The translations under genes and the position numbers were made by a program. From Neoceratodus forsteri (lineage: Eukaryota; Chordata; Ceratodontiformes; Ceratodontidae), in the NCBI GenBank assembly GCA_016271365.2, contig CM057456.1, positions 610,829,501 through 610,893,500 on the forward strand: a DNA stretch of 64,000 bases. The letters run 5' to 3'. Position 1 is the stretch's first letter, and every line of letters starts with the position of its first letter. Of this stretch, positions 63,720-64,000 are shown in pieces. The notes beneath the pieces were generated by a model. That model worked only from the letters and a program-made list of their open reading frames with translations, did no database searches and was not told where the DNA came from.

Positions 63720-64000
63720 ACTCCTTCCCGGCCTCCGCCCCTCAGGATCAATGGGACGTTATGGTCGGGGGTCGCATTGCGAATTTCCTGCCAGGATGGC
63801 AGACTATAACCACCGACAGGTGGGTTCTACAGTTGGTCGGAAGAGGCCACTTTATAGAATTCGCGGAAAAGCCACCCTCGAGGCCTCCTTTGCTCTCCCG
63901 GTACCCGGGTCAGCACAAGTTGTTGATCAGACAAGAAGTACTCGCGCTCCTGCAAAAGGGAGTGATAGAGTACGTCCCAGAGAACCAGAGAGGACACGGA
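63660..64000 (+). pseudogene. DIRS G RT, N-terminal start
   Basis: In the frame overlapping the gag end, VGGRIANFLPGWQTITTDRW and VLQLVGRGHFIEFAEKPPSR lead to LIRQEVLALLQKGVIEYVPE at the window edge. This equals the RT entry of B, C and F. No stop is seen in the portion present; the rest is outside. Confidence 0.85.

Larger units (their letters stand above)
61198..64000 (+). mobile_element. DIRS element G, family 1, runs off the window
   Basis: The left ITR begins GATCTTACTTCGAGACACAG and includes CTCTTGCAGCAGGTTACACC and AAAATTCTAGCTAGCTATC. A decayed TATA region (ACATAAGGGGGCGGTCC), CCAGTTCTTTCCCGCCG, a nearly open gag and the start of RT follow. It is the innermost and so the latest insertion of this nest. 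Confidence 0.9.

Noticed and set aside
1..64000. CRISPR array, bacterial operon or phage content
   Set aside because: The tyrosine recombinases and Dam-like segments belong to DIRS retrotransposons. No spaced short repeats or bacterial gene layout are present.

Overview
The window is vertebrate nuclear DNA made almost entirely of transposable elements. I see no complete host gene. The mix suggests a large-genome sarcopterygian or amphibian-like vertebrate (caecilian, salamander or lungfish type). It contains DIRS-type tyrosine-recombinase retrotransposons in bulk, CR1-type LINEs with octamer-like 3' ends, Tx1/L1-type LINEs, and a tRNA-headed SINE with an L2-like tail. The taxon is an inference; no species marker is present.

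Left part (1-18480). An L1 ORF2 tail (768-1375) is followed by a 5'-truncated DIRS copy (A, 1500-4015). Next comes a nearly full-length DIRS copy (B, 4807-11556) with both inverted terminal repeats (ITRs), an internal complementary region (ICR), gag, RT-RNase H-methyltransferase-like and YR regions. B gag carries a 577-bp poly(A)-tailed retroposed insert. Beyond B lie a possible hAT fragment, decayed DIRS scraps, one exon-like interval (12433-12473), and a DIRS copy (J) whose middle is replaced by a CR1 LINE (M).

Middle part (18480-29254). This holds unassigned sequence, a SINE (19955-20422), an L1 ORF1 relic, a 5'-truncated L1 (22248-27479) flanked by a 15-bp target-site duplication with a long CR1 (K) nested in it, and a minus-strand CR1 3' fragment (N).

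Right part (29255-64000). This is one continuous Russian-doll nest of DIRS elements, all on the plus strand: I is interrupted by C, C by E, E by F, F by H and H by G. G runs off the window. C also holds two nearly complete elements of another family, D (35744-41428) and D' (42577-48255). Three families alternate. Family 1 (B, C, E, F, G) has left ends with a GATCTTACTTC-like start, family 2 (A, D, D') has TCTTGCTATATTA ITRs, and family 3 is I and H.

Within each element the parts fit the DIRS scheme. Gag has a Cys/His N-terminus. A second frame encodes reverse transcriptase, RNase H and a region resembling the Dam-like methyltransferase domain of the group. A third, overlapping frame encodes the tyrosine recombinase proposed to integrate a circular DNA intermediate. 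The ICR is complementary to both ITR ends and is thought to template circle closure. Nearly every coding frame is broken, so the copies look inactive. The DNA-level signals (ITR hairpins, ICR, and an inverted-repeat core at the right end) are better preserved and are the most interesting content.
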